From Rhodobiaceae bacterium (lineage in GTDB: Bacteria; Pseudomonadota; Alphaproteobacteria; Rhizobiales; NORP267): 40,001 nt of DNA. The position numbers were made by a program, and so were the translations under genes. Where the stretch lies: the NCBI GenBank assembly GCA_020441905.1, contig JAGRLG010000051.1, forward strand, positions 1-40,001, in the 5' to 3' direction. Shown piece after piece: positions 27,607-37,357 of the stretch. Every line of letters begins with the position of its first letter. Within the stretch, counting starts at the first letter, position 1. Under the pieces are notes generated by a model that was not told the DNA's origin, made no database searches, and saw only the letters and a program-made list of their open reading frames with translations.

Positions 27607-28794
27607 ATGTATCTGATCGGACGATACGTGTTCAAACAGGTCTTTGTCGCCTTTGTCGCCAGCCTGGTGACATTGACCGGCATTATCTGGCTGACCCAGG
27701 TGCTGCGCGAGATCGGCACCCTGACAGTGCAGGGGCAGTCCTTCGGCATATTTCTGGCGCTGACGCTGCTGGTGCTGCCGCTCTTTGTCTCGGTTATCGC
27801 TCCGGTCGCTCTGTTCATCGCCTCGCTCTACACCCTCAACCGGCTCAACGCCGACAGCGAACTGGTGGTGCTGAGCGCGGCGGGCGCGGCGCGGTGGCGC
27901 ATCATCGCGCCCTTCCTGGTCCTCAGCCTGCTGGTCGCGGCCTTTGTCGGCATCATCAACATCTATGTCATGCCGAAGAGCCTTTCGACCCTGCGCGGCC
28001 TCATTACCGAGGTGCGGACCAACCTGATCGCAAATGTCATTCAGCCGGGGCGGTTTTCTAGCCCGGAAGCCGGCATCACCTTCCATATCCGCGAGCGCAG
28101 CTCGCAGGGCGAATTGCTTGGCGTGCTGATTTCCGATGCCCGCGACCCCAAACAGGAACTGACCTATATCGCCGAGCGCGGACGCATCGTCGAGAATGAC
28201 GGCGGCGCCTATCTGGTCATGGACAGGGGCAATGTGCAGCGCCGCGAGATCGGCAGCACCGACCAGGTACAGATCGTGCGCTTCGACCGCTATCTGGTCG
28301 ATCTCGACCAATTGTCGCAGAACAGCAAGGAGGTCTATTACAAGCCGCCCGAGCGCTCCACCTGGTGGCTGCTCAACCCCGATCCCAACGATCCATATTA
28401 CAAGTCAGTGCCCGGCAGATTCCGCGCCGAGTTGCACGGGCGGCTGGCCAGCCCGCTGTTCCCGCCGCTGCTGGCGCTGATAGCCCTCGCCACGATCGGT
28501 TTCGCCCGCACGACCCGCGAAGGCCGCGGGTCGGGAATGATCCTGGCAGTCGGCTCGGCGGTGATGTGCGAGATCGCGATCTACGGTTCCTACAATCTGG
28601 CGGTGAAGAATGCATGGGCGGTCGTGCTCATCTACGCCATTCCCATTGTCGCCCTGGCTTATAGCGCCCTGATCGCCTTCGGCGTGGTGCGCCCACGGCT
28701 CAACGGCCGTTTCACCGCCATCGCGGCCGAGGCGCTGGGCTGGATCGCGGGGCGGACCCAGGCCGCCGCGCGCGGATTGGCGGGGCGGACATGA
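27607..28794 (+). CDS. lptF: LPS export ABC transporter permease LptF
   Basis: The product has 395 residues: an N-terminal set of three membrane helices (from LIGRYVFKQVFVAFVASLVTL), a periplasmic beta-jellyroll at ~130-270 (TFHIRERSSQGELLGVLISD), and three C-terminal helices (LIALATIGFA, MILAVGSAVMCEIAIYG, AWAVVLIYAIPIVALAYSAL). With LptG and the LptB ATPase it extracts LPS from the inner membrane. GGGGGGAGACC is upstream of the ATG. It is divergent from pepA over 211 bases. It overlaps lptG by four bases. Confidence 0.95.
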   Translation: MYLIGRYVFKQVFVAFVASLVTLTGIIWLTQVLREIGTLTVQGQSFGIFLALTLLVLPLFVSVIAPVALFIASLYTLNRLNADSELVVLSAAGAARWRIIAPFLVLSLLVAAFVGIINIYVMPKSLSTLRGLITEVRTNLIANVIQPGRFSSPEAGITFHIRERSSQGELLGVLISDARDPKQELTYIAERGRIVENDGGAYLVMDRGNVQRREIGSTDQVQIVRFDRYLVDLDQLSQNSKEVYYKPPERSTWWLLNPDPNDPYYKSVPGRFRAELHGRLASPLFPPLLALIALATIGFARTTREGRGSGMILAVGSAVMCEIAIYGSYNLAVKNAWAVVLIYAIPIVALAYSALIAFGVVRPRLNGRFTAIAAEALGWIAGRTQAAARGLAGRT

Positions 28795-29891
28795 ACGCGG
28801 TTACCGGCACCGTCTCGCGCTATTTTTCGCTGCGCTTCCTAAAATCGGTGATCGGCTTTTACGCCGGCTGCATGTTATTGATATTTCTCATTGATTTTGT
28901 CGAGATGCTGCGTCGCGGCGATGCCCGGGACGATATCGGCCTTGGCGTCCTGTTCCAGATGTCGCTCTATCGCACCCCAACCTTCGCCGAGCAGGCGATG
29001 CCTTTTGCCGTGTTGCTGGGAACGATGGCAACCCTGCTGGGCCTGAGCCGGCGCAACGAATTGGTTATCGCCCGGGCGGCGGGGCTATCGGCGTGGCAGT
29101 TTCTGGCGCCCGCGGTGGCAACCGCGTTTCTGGTCGGGGTCCTTGCGGTGGCCGCCTACAACCCGCTTGCGACCCATCTTCGCGAGGAACAGGGCCGCCT
29201 TGAGATCGAGACTTTCGGTGCTTCCAAATCCCTTATCAGCCGCCTTGCCGGCGGCGGCGTCTGGCTGCGCCAGGAAGGGGTGGACGGCCAAACCGTGATG
29301 CGCGCCGACCGCAGCCGTCAGCAGGGCATCATCCTCGACAACGTCACGGTTCAGGTTTTCAACTCGCAGGGCGCCTTTGTCGAGCGGGTGCAGGCGAAAA
29401 TGGCCGAACTGCGCGACGACCACTGGGAACTCACGGATGCCTGGACGCTGTCGGAGCGGGGCGAGCCGGAGTTTTACGGCAACTATCTGATCTCGACCTT
29501 TCTGACCAAGGCCCAGATCCAGGAAACGATCGCCGATCCGGAGAGCATTTCGTTCTGGGACCTGCCGGGCTTCATCGATCACGCCCGCCGCGCCGGGCTG
29601 TCGACGGCGCCCTATGAACTCCAGCTTCACCAGTTGCTGTCGCGGCCCTTCGTCATGGCGGCAATGGTGCTGATCGCGGCGGTCGTTTCGATGCGCCCCT
29701 TCCGGTTCGGCAATATCGGCCGAATGGTCGTTTTCGGAATCGCCGCCGGGTTCCTGTTTTACGTCCTCGCCAAGATCATGAGCAGCCTCGGGGGATCGGG
29801 AATCCTGTCGCCGGCGCCATCGGTATGGCTCCCGGTAATAGTCGTTATGCTTGCAGGGCTTACGATCTTACTTTACCAAGAGGACGGATAG
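28791..29891 (+). CDS. lptG: LPS export ABC transporter permease LptG
   Basis: The product has 366 residues. It has the same plan as LptF: N-terminal helices from FYAGCMLLIFLIDFVEMLRRG, the coupling region RRNELVIARAAGLSAWQFLAP, a periplasmic jellyroll (~140-250), and C-terminal helices ending in WLPVIVVMLAGLTILLY. The DFVE pattern in helix 1 is an LptG hallmark. It pairs with LptF. The ATG overlaps the lptF stop (ATGA). lptD starts 26 bases after this gene's stop. Confidence 0.95.
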   Translation: MNAVTGTVSRYFSLRFLKSVIGFYAGCMLLIFLIDFVEMLRRGDARDDIGLGVLFQMSLYRTPTFAEQAMPFAVLLGTMATLLGLSRRNELVIARAAGLSAWQFLAPAVATAFLVGVLAVAAYNPLATHLREEQGRLEIETFGASKSLISRLAGGGVWLRQEGVDGQTVMRADRSRQQGIILDNVTVQVFNSQGAFVERVQAKMAELRDDHWELTDAWTLSERGEPEFYGNYLISTFLTKAQIQETIADPESISFWDLPGFIDHARRAGLSTAPYELQLHQLLSRPFVMAAMVLIAAVVSMRPFRFGNIGRMVVFGIAAGFLFYVLAKIMSSLGGSGILSPAPSVWLPVIVVMLAGLTILLYQEDG

Positions 29892-29917
29892 TTGTGGCCG
29901 GGCTGACGGGAGAAGGT

Positions 29918-32353
29918 ATGCGGCCAGGTAGGGCCGGCAGGGCGGTGTCTCCGTTCTGGCGGAAATGGGAGCGTTTTTGCGCTGGTGCGGTGGTGCCGGC
30001 GTGGGGCCGTTCGTGCCTGCCGCTGGCGCTCGCCGCCGCGCTGATTCTCCCTCTCACCCTGCCCCTTCCGGCCCTTGGCCAGGGCGCCCAGGATTTCATG
30101 CGCCTGCCGGACACCAAGCGCGGCATTCCGATGCTGGTCCAGGCCGACCAGATGATCTATGACAACGATGCCGATTCGGTGACGGCCACCGGCAATGTCG
30201 AGATCTATTACGACAAGTTCGCGCTCACCGCCGACAAGGTGACCTATTCCAAGCGCAACGACACCGTTACGGCCGCCGGCAATGTTCGGCTCAAGGAACC
30301 GGACGGCAATGTCGTCTTTGCCGAGACGATGTCGATCACCGGAAATTTCCGCGAAGGCTTCGTGCGCTCGCTCTCGGTGCTGACCCCGGACAAGGCGCGC
30401 ATTGCGGCGGCATCGGCGCGGCGCATCCACGGCAATGTCGTGCTCTTCAACAAGGCGGTTTACACCGCCTGCGCCGTCGACCCGAACCTGCCCGAAAAGG
30501 AGCCGATCTGGCAGATCAAGGCGGTCACGGTCAAACACAACCAGGCCGAAAAGACGATCGAATACAAGGACGTCACCTTCGAATTCGATGGCGTGCCGGT
30601 GGCCTATATGCCCAGTTTCAGCCATGCCGACCCTTCGGTGCGCCGGAAAACGGGCTTTCTGACACCGGTCTTCAACAATTCCTCGCAGCTCGGCTTTAGC
30701 GTCGAAACGCCCTATTTCTGGGCGCTGGCACCGAATTACGATCTCACCTTCAGCCCGCGCATGACGACCAAGCAGGGCCTGCTGATGAAAGCGGAATGGC
30801 GCCACCGGCTGGAAAACGGCAGCTATTTCGTGCGCGGCGCCGGCATTTCCCAGGCCGATCCGGCCTCCCTGCCCGCCCCCGGAAACACACGCTGGCGCGG
30901 CGCCCTGGAAACCGCCGGCACGTTCCGCATCAACAACAACTGGACCACCGGATGGAACGTCGTCGCGGCGTCCGACGACACATTCCTGCGGGTCTATGAC
31001 CTGGACCGTTCGACCGAACTGGTGTCCAACGTCTTCCTGACCGGCCAGAGCGAGCGCAACTACTTCAACCTGTCGGCGATGCATCTGAAGAATGTCGCCA
31101 CGCCGCCGCCGCTGATCAACCGCGCCACCGGCACCGCCTTTACCCATCCGGTCACCGGCGCGGCGCTGCCGCTGGGAACACCGCTCAACGCCGCCGGGAC
31201 CGCGCCTTATATCGACCCGATCACCGGCCTGCCGCTGTCGGCGCCGGACCAGGCCCTGGTGCACCCGGTTCTCGACTACAACTACCTGTTCGACAACAAG
31301 GTGATGGGCGGACAGCTGGCGTTGAACGTTTCGGCGTTCAGCCTGACGCGGGACCACGGCGCCGATTCCAGCCGCATGATCAGCCAGTTCTCATGGCGGC
31401 GCACCTTCACCGACCGGTTCGGGCAGCGGATCACGCCCTTCTTCAGCGCGCGCGGCGACATCTATCACGTCAATGACGTCTTCGACCCGGCGGCCTTCCG
31501 CGGGCAGCGGGCGGAGGAATCGGTGGCGCGCGGAATGGCAACGGCGGGCGTGGAATATTCCTACCCCTTCATATCGGTGCATGAATGGGGGCATCAGGTC
31601 ATCGAACCGATAGCCCAGGTCATTCTGCGTCCCGACGAACAGGCGGCCAAGGCCATTCCCAACGAGGACGCGCGCAGCCTGGTCTTCGACGACACGCTGT
31701 TGTTCGATATCGACAAGTTCTCCGGCTATGACCGGGTCGAGGGCGGCAGCCGCGCCAATCTCGGCATCCGCTACACCATGCAGACCAATGATTGGGGCCA
31801 TGGCACCGTTCTGCTCGGCCAGTCGTTCCATCTCGGCGGCACAAACCCGTTTGCGGCCACGACCGGCCTGGCAACCCAGCAATCGGACTGGGTTGGCGCC
31901 ATCTATCTGGAGCCGGTGGATTATTTCGGCGTTTCGACCCAGTTCCGCCTCGACAACGGCACCATGTCGCTGCGGCGGCACGAATTGCGCGGCTGGGCGC
32001 GGGTGGGACCGGCCTATGGCTCGCTGACCTATGCCCAGGACCTGATGCCGTCGGCACCGGGGGTCGTCGGCGAGCGTGAGGAAATATACGGCGCCGGGGC
32101 GCTGAACGTCACCGACAAGTGGCGCCTGTTCGGCAAGGCGCGCTACGACATCGCCGGCAGCCAGTGGGTTCAGAGCGGAATCGGTATCGGCTATTTCTGC
32201 GACTGCATGAATGTCCGGGTGGACTATACCGAGGACTTCTTCCGCGACCGCGACGACCGGCCGAACCGCACCATAAGCCTCCAGGTCGAACTGAAAACGC
32301 TGGGCGGGGGGTCATTCGGCACCGATGCCAACGACCTTTCCAAATCGCCTTAA
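29918..32353 (+). CDS. lptD: LPS-assembly protein LptD
   Basis: The product has 811 residues from ATG 29918. A long n-region precedes the signal helix (CLPLALAAALILPLTLPLPALGQG). Residues ~60-170 are the OstA/LptA-like beta-jellyroll with repeated 'TATGNVEIYYD' and 'TAAGNVRLKEP' strands, followed by the outer-membrane barrel ending around FQVELKTL. FTPVFNNSSQLGFSVETPYFW-type barrel entry is present at ~245-275 (here GFLTPVFNNSSQLGF). With LptE it inserts LPS in the outer leaflet. GGAGAAGG lies before the ATG; GTG 29894 is an alternative with AGAGGA upstream. Four Cys (one near residue 187 and a CDC pair near the C-terminus) may form the barrel disulfides. Residues ~400-440 form an unusual inserted loop. 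Confidence 0.93.
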   Translation: MRPGRAGRAVSPFWRKWERFCAGAVVPAWGRSCLPLALAAALILPLTLPLPALGQGAQDFMRLPDTKRGIPMLVQADQMIYDNDADSVTATGNVEIYYDKFALTADKVTYSKRNDTVTAAGNVRLKEPDGNVVFAETMSITGNFREGFVRSLSVLTPDKARIAAASARRIHGNVVLFNKAVYTACAVDPNLPEKEPIWQIKAVTVKHNQAEKTIEYKDVTFEFDGVPVAYMPSFSHADPSVRRKTGFLTPVFNNSSQLGFSVETPYFWALAPNYDLTFSPRMTTKQGLLMKAEWRHRLENGSYFVRGAGISQADPASLPAPGNTRWRGALETAGTFRINNNWTTGWNVVAASDDTFLRVYDLDRSTELVSNVFLTGQSERNYFNLSAMHLKNVATPPPLINRATGTAFTHPVTGAALPLGTPLNAAGTAPYIDPITGLPLSAPDQALVHPVLDYNYLFDNKVMGGQLALNVSAFSLTRDHGADSSRMISQFSWRRTFTDRFGQRITPFFSARGDIYHVNDVFDPAAFRGQRAEESVARGMATAGVEYSYPFISVHEWGHQVIEPIAQVILRPDEQAAKAIPNEDARSLVFDDTLLFDIDKFSGYDRVEGGSRANLGIRYTMQTNDWGHGTVLLGQSFHLGGTNPFAATTGLATQQSDWVGAIYLEPVDYFGVSTQFRLDNGTMSLRRHELRGWARVGPAYGSLTYAQDLMPSAPGVVGEREEIYGAGALNVTDKWRLFGKARYDIAGSQWVQSGIGIGYFCDCMNVRVDYTEDFFRDRDDRPNRTISLQVELKTLGGGSFGTDANDLSKSP

Positions 32354-32388
32354 CCACGCGCGCCGGCCAGGCGGATGCTGGCGCGGGC

Positions 32389-32417
32389 TTGATTTTTGAA
32401 CGGCAAGATCATCAAAT
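32389..32417 (+). promoter_or_regulatory. Weak internal promoter candidate ahead of the surA-like gene
   Basis: TTGATT (32389-32394), 17 bases, TCAAAT (32412-32417), each four of six matches. It lies in the 239-base spacer between lptD and the surA-like gene, which is long for this operon. Confidence 0.2.
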
Positions 32418-32592
32418 CGACACCATTGCCGTCCAGCAACGCCGGGACTGCCGGCCCGGCACCGGCTGCAAGCCCGGCGCGGGGCAGCTTGCATATCGCC
32501 GGCATTTTCTCTTGGCCGCATGGTGGCCAATTCACTGCCCGGGACACAAGCGCAAGGTCGGTTGGCGGAAGAAATGAATTTGCGGATTTGGC

Positions 32593-33669
32593 ATGCGAAC
32601 TGACATCGGATTGAGCAAACACGGGCAAACCGGAACCGGGACGACCGGATCGGCGAGAGATGCTTTTTCTCGCGTTCTGCGCCGCCGGGCCGTCCGGCCG
32701 GCAACCGTCTGGCCGGCATTGGCGCTGGCAATGGCGACAGTGGCGGCAGTAGCCCTTGCCGCCACTGGACCGGCGCAGGCGGAGGCCATTCATCGCGCCG
32801 TGGTCACGGTCAACAACGACGTAGTCACCGAATATGACGTCAACCAGCGCGCGCGGCTGATCGCGCTGTCCACGCGCCAGAGCGGCGGCGCGCGCACCCG
32901 TGACATGGCGATCGAGCAGCTTGTCGACGAGGTGCTGATGAAGCAGGAAGCGCGGCGGCTGAAAATCTCGGTGCGGGTCGAGGATGTGCAGAAACGGATT
33001 GCCGAATTCGCCGGCAAGAACAATCTCTCGGTGCCGCAATTTACCCAGGCCCTTCGCGCCCAGAACATCGACATTTCGACCTTTTCGCGCAGCATCGAGG
33101 CGCAAATGCTGGCGCAGGCGCTGTGGCCGGAAGTGGTGCGCTCCATTTATGGCCGCGAGGCCCAGGTGCGCCCCGACGATGTCGAGCGCGAGTTGGCGCG
33201 CCAGGGCGGCCCCAAGATCAGCACGCGCTATGAATTCACCTCGCGCACGATCACTTTCGTGATTCCGCCAAAGGCGAGCAGCACCGACGTGCAGCGCCGG
33301 CAAAACGAGGCGGACCGGATCCGCCGCTCTTTCCAGTCCTGCGAGACGGCGCGCTCGCTGGTCACCGGGTTGCGCGACGTCGTGGTATCGGACCTTTCCC
33401 ACCAGACTTCCGACTCGCTTGGTCCGGAAGCTCTCAAGCTGCTGGAGTCGACGGCGGAAAACCGTGCCACCCCGCCGCGCCGCACCAGCGATGGCATCCA
33501 GATCACCGCGATTTGCAGCAAGACCGAAATTGAGGACGACAAGACGGCGCGGCGCAATGCGGAAATCAAGCTGCTCAACGAGAAATTCGGCGATCTTGCG
33601 CGCCGTCATCTCGAAGATCTCAGACGCGACGCGCGTATCGAGGGCAACCTGCCTGCCAGGTTGCGCTGA
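32593..33669 (+). CDS. SurA-like periplasmic chaperone (SurA_N domain), parvulin domain degenerate or absent
   Basis: The product has 358 residues. A long cationic start (to ~residue 40) leads to the signal helix ALALAMATVAAVALAATGPAQA, then the SurA_N chaperone domain: AVVTVNNDVVTEYDVNQRARLIALS (split, ~68-92), IEQLVDEVLMKQEARRL and a helical FTQALRAQNIDISTF. The second half (residues ~210-320) has the alternating pattern of a parvulin (FTSRTITFVIPP, then ISHQTSDSL-like and TSDGIQITAICSKTE), but I see no standard catalytic Cys/His/Asp set. Position after lptD and before pdxA is the textbook surA slot, so it probably chaperones outer-membrane proteins. The start has only a weak Shine-Dalgarno (GGA), and a shorter start is possible. 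Confidence 0.8.
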   Translation: MRTDIGLSKHGQTGTGTTGSARDAFSRVLRRRAVRPATVWPALALAMATVAAVALAATGPAQAEAIHRAVVTVNNDVVTEYDVNQRARLIALSTRQSGGARTRDMAIEQLVDEVLMKQEARRLKISVRVEDVQKRIAEFAGKNNLSVPQFTQALRAQNIDISTFSRSIEAQMLAQALWPEVVRSIYGREAQVRPDDVERELARQGGPKISTRYEFTSRTITFVIPPKASSTDVQRRQNEADRIRRSFQSCETARSLVTGLRDVVVSDLSHQTSDSLGPEALKLLESTAENRATPPRRTSDGIQITAICSKTEIEDDKTARRNAEIKLLNEKFGDLARRHLEDLRRDARIEGNLPARLR

Positions 33670-33674
33670 GCACC

Positions 33675-34718
33675 ATGGCGCCCCCGCCCCTGCTGGTTAC
33701 GATGGGCGACCCGGCGGGTATCGGTCCGGAACTGATCGCCCGTTGCTGGCTCGACCGCAAGGGCGCCGCAGAGCAGGCCGACGGGCTGCCGGCCTTTGCT
33801 TATGTCGGCTGCGCCCGCGACCTAGAGGCCCGCGCAAGCGCCTGCGGAATGGCGCTGCCGATTGCCCGCTGCGACGCCGCCGCCGATGACATCGAAGAAA
33901 TCTTCGGCGCCGCATTGCCGGTTGTCGATCTCCCTCTGGCCGCACCAAGCCGGCCGGGATTGCCGGACGGCACCAATGCCGCGGCCATTGTCGGCGCCAT
34001 CGAAACCGCGGTCGGGCTGGTCCACCGGGGCCTTGCGCGGGCCGTGGTGACCAATCCGATCCACAAGGCGAGCCTTTATGGCGCCGGGTTCAGGCACCCT
34101 GGACACACCGAGTTCCTCGGCGAACTGGCGGCGCGCCTTTGGGGCGGCACGCCGCGCGCGGTGATGATGCTGGCCAGCGAGGAATTGAAGGTGGTGCCGG
34201 TCACGGTCCATATTCCGCTATCTCGCGTTTCCGGTGCGCTCAGCATCGAGCTGATCGTGGAGACGGCGCATATCACCGCCGCCGACCTGACGGCGCGCTT
34301 CGGCATCGCCGCGCCGCGCCTCGCTGTATGCGGCCTCAACCCCCATGCAGGCGAGGATGGCACAATAGGCAGCGAAGAAGGACAGGTGATCGCGCCGGCG
34401 ATAAGCGCATTGCGGGCGAGCGGCATCGACGCCTTCGGCCCCATGCCGGCGGACGCGCTGTTTCATGCCGGAGCGCGCGCGCGCTATGATGCCGTGCTGG
34501 CGATGTATCACGACCAGGCGCTGATCCCGATCAAGACCATCGCTTTCGAGCGCGCCGTCAATGTCACCCTCGGCCTGCCCTTTGTGCGCACATCGCCGGA
34601 CCATGGCACCGCTTTCGACATCGCCGGACAAGGCAAGGCCGACCCGGCGAGCCTGATTGCCGCGATCCGCCTTGCCGCGCGCATGAGCGGTCCGGGCGCG
34701 GCGGCGGCGGGCCGATGA
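33675..34718 (+). CDS. pdxA: 4-hydroxythreonine-4-phosphate dehydrogenase
   Basis: The product has 347 residues. [12 protein letters not shown] (11-22) is the opening, [16 protein letters not shown] and [13 protein letters not shown] carry substrate and metal ligands (His of the HPGHTE), [14 protein letters not shown] follows, and [11 protein letters not shown] lies in the metal site. It oxidises and decarboxylates 4-phosphohydroxythreonine in pyridoxal-phosphate synthesis. It starts five bases after the surA-like stop and overlaps ksgA by four. The extra ~15 residues versus E. coli PdxA include an insertion with [11 protein letters not shown]. Confidence 0.95.
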   Translation: MAPPPLLVTMGDPAGIGPELIARCWLDRKGAAEQADGLPAFAYVGCARDLEARASACGMALPIARCDAAADDIEEIFGAALPVVDLPLAAPSRPGLPDGTNAAAIVGAIETAVGLVHRGLARAVVTNPIHKASLYGAGFRHPGHTEFLGELAARLWGGTPRAVMMLASEELKVVPVTVHIPLSRVSGALSIELIVETAHITAADLTARFGIAAPRLAVCGLNPHAGEDGTIGSEEGQVIAPAISALRASGIDAFGPMPADALFHAGARARYDAVLAMYHDQALIPIKTIAFERAVNVTLGLPFVRTSPDHGTAFDIAGQGKADPASLIAAIRLAARMSGPGAAAAGR

Positions 34719-35578
34719 ACGGCGGCGCCAGCCGTTTGGAGGGCAAGGCGGCGGGCAATTTGCCGCCGCTGCGCGAGGTGATTGCCCGCCACGGCCTGAG
34801 CGCGCGCAAGGCGCTGGGGCAGAACTTCCTTCTCGACCTCAACCTGACCGGGCGGATCGCCCGGGCGGCGGGACCGTTTGGCGGCGAAACCGTGATCGAG
34901 ATCGGACCCGGCCCCGGCGGCCTGACGCGGGCCCTGCTGGAAGAAGGGGCGCGGCACGTCGTCGCCATCGAGCGCGATAACCGATGCATCGGGGCGCTGG
35001 AGGAGATCGCGGCCCATTATCCAGGACGCCTGACGCTCATCGAGGGCGATGCGTTGGCGCAGGACTATGGCGCGCTGGCGGCGGGCACGACGCGGATCAT
35101 CGCCAACCTGCCCTACAATATCGCAACGCCGCTGCTCACCGGCTGGCTGTCCAGCGAACCGTGGCCGCCGGCGTTCGACCGCTTGGTCCTGATGTTCCAG
35201 CTCGAGGTCGCCGAACGCATCTGCGCCGCGCCGGGCAGCAAGGCCTATGGCCGCCTCGCCGTGCTGGCCCAGTGGCGGACCGTGCCGCGCATCCTGTTTC
35301 CGATATCGCCGCGCGCCTTCACCCCGCCGCCGAAAGTGACCTCCGCCGTGGTCGAGCTGGTGCCGCGCCCAGGCCCCGCGCCATGCCGGCGCGCCACCCT
35401 GGAGAGGGTCACCGCGGCGGCCTTCGGGCAGCGGCGCAAGATGCTGCGCTCGAGCATGGCCAGCCTGGGCGAGAAGGCTTTCGCCGCCATGGAAATGCTC
35501 GGCGTGCCGGAAACGGCAAGGGCGGAACGGGTCAGCGTCGAGCAGTTTTGCGCCATCGCCCATGCATTGGACACTTGA
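34715..35578 (+). CDS. ksgA: 16S rRNA (adenine1518-N6/adenine1519-N6) dimethyltransferase
   Basis: The product has 287 residues. [22 protein letters not shown] (split, ~31-51) is the KsgA/Dim1 entry, [17 protein letters not shown] is the SAM-binding motif I, VAIERD the acidic loop, and [15 protein letters not shown] the catalytic motif IV (NLPY). The C-terminal domain has RKMLRSSM and the helical [12 protein letters not shown]-binding segment. It dimethylates two adenines near the 3' end of 16S rRNA late in small-subunit assembly. The ATG overlaps the pdxA stop. Confidence 0.95.
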   Translation: MNGGASRLEGKAAGNLPPLREVIARHGLSARKALGQNFLLDLNLTGRIARAAGPFGGETVIEIGPGPGGLTRALLEEGARHVVAIERDNRCIGALEEIAAHYPGRLTLIEGDALAQDYGALAAGTTRIIANLPYNIATPLLTGWLSSEPWPPAFDRLVLMFQLEVAERICAAPGSKAYGRLAVLAQWRTVPRILFPISPRAFTPPPKVTSAVVELVPRPGPAPCRRATLERVTAAAFGQRRKMLRSSMASLGEKAFAAMEMLGVPETARAERVSVEQFCAIAHALDT

Positions 35579-35657
35579 GCGCGGCCGTTCTAACTGCAAC
35601 AGTTTTCATATTATGCGAATCGAGCCGCTCCCCTGACCCCGTGGACCGGACACCGAC

Positions 35658-36704
35658 ATGCATTGCCAGTCGCTGGACAGATACGGCGCCGCGCTAGCGC
35701 CCCGCGAAAGCCGGACCCCGCTTCCGGTCGGCGGCGAAGTACTGATCAAGGTCCGCCATTGCGGCGTCTGCCATTCCGATCTGCATCTGGCCGACGGCTA
35801 TTTCGATCTTGGAGGCGGCAAGCATCTCGACATCCGCGAGGGACGGACGCTTCCCTTTATTCTCGGCCACGAAATAGAGGGAACCGTCGCCGCCGCCGGC
35901 CCGCAGGCACAAGACGTTACGCCTGGGCATGCCTATGCCGTCTATCCCTGGATCGGGTGCGGGACCTGCGCGGCCTGCCGGTCGGGAAACGAGCCCTGCT
36001 GCGACACGCCGCGCCAGATCGGCATCAATGTCGATGGCGGATATTCGTCCCATGTCCTGGTCCCCGATTCACGCTACCTGCTGGATATCCACGGCATCGA
36101 CCCGCCACTCGCCGGTGCCCTCATGTGCTCGGGTCTGACCGCCTTTTCGGCACTGAAGAAACTTGCGGTGCAGGCCCAGAACGGTCCGATACTGATCGTC
36201 GGCCTTGGCGGCGTCGGCCTGATGGCGCTGGAATTCGCCAAGACCTTGTTTCACCGGGCGCCGCTGGTCGCGGACATCGACGCCGGCAAGCGGCGGATGG
36301 CTTTGAAGCGCGGCGCCGCGGTGGCCTACGACCCCGCCGATCCGGGAGCGCGGCAGGCCATAATGTCGGAAACGGGGGGCGTTCCGGGGGCGGTGGACTT
36401 CGCCGGATCCCAGGGATCCTTCGTCTTTGCCAATGCGGCATTGCGCAAGGGCGGGCGGCTGGTCGTCGCCGGCCTGCTCGGCGGAAGCTTCCAGATGCCC
36501 ATTCCGATGCTGCCGCTGCGCGCGGTCACGATCGGCGGCAGCCTTGCCGGCAGCCTCGAGGACGCCCGCATGATGATGGACCTCGTGCGCTCGGGGGTGG
36601 TCGAAGCGCCCCCCATCGAGCGCCGCCCGCTGGCCGAGGCCAATCAGGCCCTGGCCGACCTGAAGGCTGGCCGCGTCCAGGGGCGCATCGTGCTGACACC
36701 TTGA
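35658..36704 (+). CDS. Zinc-dependent alcohol dehydrogenase (medium-chain)
   Basis: The product has 348 residues. Catalytic zinc ligands: Cys35 (HCGVCHSDLH), His71 and Glu72 (LGHEIEGTV). Structural zinc Cys: 101, 104, 107 and 115 (IGCGTCAACRSGNEPCC). NAD(P) Rossmann loop: VGLGGVG (181-187). It interconverts alcohols and aldehydes; an insertion DGYFDLGGGKHLDIREGRTLP before the zinc His is seen in a subgroup of proteobacterial ADHs. It starts 79 bases after ksgA, with a -10-like TATTAT at 35609-35614, so it may have its own promoter. It ends two bases from the convergent gmk with no terminator. Confidence 0.9.
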   Translation: MHCQSLDRYGAALAPRESRTPLPVGGEVLIKVRHCGVCHSDLHLADGYFDLGGGKHLDIREGRTLPFILGHEIEGTVAAAGPQAQDVTPGHAYAVYPWIGCGTCAACRSGNEPCCDTPRQIGINVDGGYSSHVLVPDSRYLLDIHGIDPPLAGALMCSGLTAFSALKKLAVQAQNGPILIVGLGGVGLMALEFAKTLFHRAPLVADIDAGKRRMALKRGAAVAYDPADPGARQAIMSETGGVPGAVDFAGSQGSFVFANAALRKGGRLVVAGLLGGSFQMPIPMLPLRAVTIGGSLAGSLEDARMMMDLVRSGVVEAPPIERRPLAEANQALADLKAGRVQGRIVLTP

Positions 36705-36706
36705 AT

Positions 36707-37357
36707 TCACAGATCGTTCTGCAAGGCCGCGACGAAATCGGCCATCGCCGGCAGCCGGGTGCGGCGCTGGCGCTCGGCCTTGAGGATCGCATGCAGCGCC
36801 TCAAGGCTGTCGTTGAGATCGCGGTTGACGATCAGATAGTCGTATTCGCCCCAGTGGCTGAGCTCCTCGCGGGCATTGGCCAGGCGTTCCAGGATGATCT
36901 CGGCGCTGTCCTCGGCGCGCCGTTCGAGCCGGTTGCGCAATTCGCCCGCCGACGGCGGCAGCACGAAGACGGAAACCAGATCGGCGCGCGATTTCTCATA
37001 GAGCTGGCGCGTGCCCTGCCAGTCGATATCGAACAGCATGTCGCGCCCGGCCGCCAGTTCGCTTTCGACGGTATCGGCGGGAGTGCCGTAAAAATTGCCG
37101 TGGACCTCGGCCCATTCGAGCAACTCGCCGCGATCGCGCATGGCCTCGAAGCGCGCCACCGGGACAAAGCGGTAATGGATGCCGTCGACCTCGCTGCGCC
37201 GGCGCATGCGGGTGGTAACCGATACCGAGAGCGAAATCTCGTCATCGGACTCGAGCAGATTGCGCGACATCGTGGTCTTGCCGGCGCCCGAAGGCGAGGA
37301 CAACACCAGCATGAGGCCGCGCCGGGGCGGCTGGGCCGCGTTTTCGTTCCTATTCAA
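36707..37357 (-). CDS. gmk: Guanylate kinase
   Basis: The product has 216 residues. P-loop SSPSGAGKTT (20-29), GMP-site SVSVTTRMRRRSEVDGIHYRF (split, ~45-64), WAEVHGNFYGTP (82-93) and the lid/adenine region DIDWQGTRQLYEK. It phosphorylates GMP to GDP. A ~14-residue N-terminal extension (MNRNENAAQPPRRG) precedes the fold. Its start overlaps the end of yicC by eight bases. The yicC-gmk pairing is common across bacteria. Confidence 0.96.
   Translation of the reverse strand: MNRNENAAQPPRRGLMLVLSSPSGAGKTTMSRNLLESDDEISLSVSVTTRMRRRSEVDGIHYRFVPVARFEAMRDRGELLEWAEVHGNFYGTPADTVESELAAGRDMLFDIDWQGTRQLYEKSRADLVSVFVLPPSAGELRNRLERRAEDSAEIILERLANAREELSHWGEYDYLIVNRDLNDSLEALHAILKAERQRRTRLPAMADFVAALQNDL

Noticed and set aside
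35592..35604. AACTG-CAA-CAGTT inverted repeat after ksgA
   Set aside because: Only a 5-bp AT-containing stem; too weak for a terminator and too short to call an operator.
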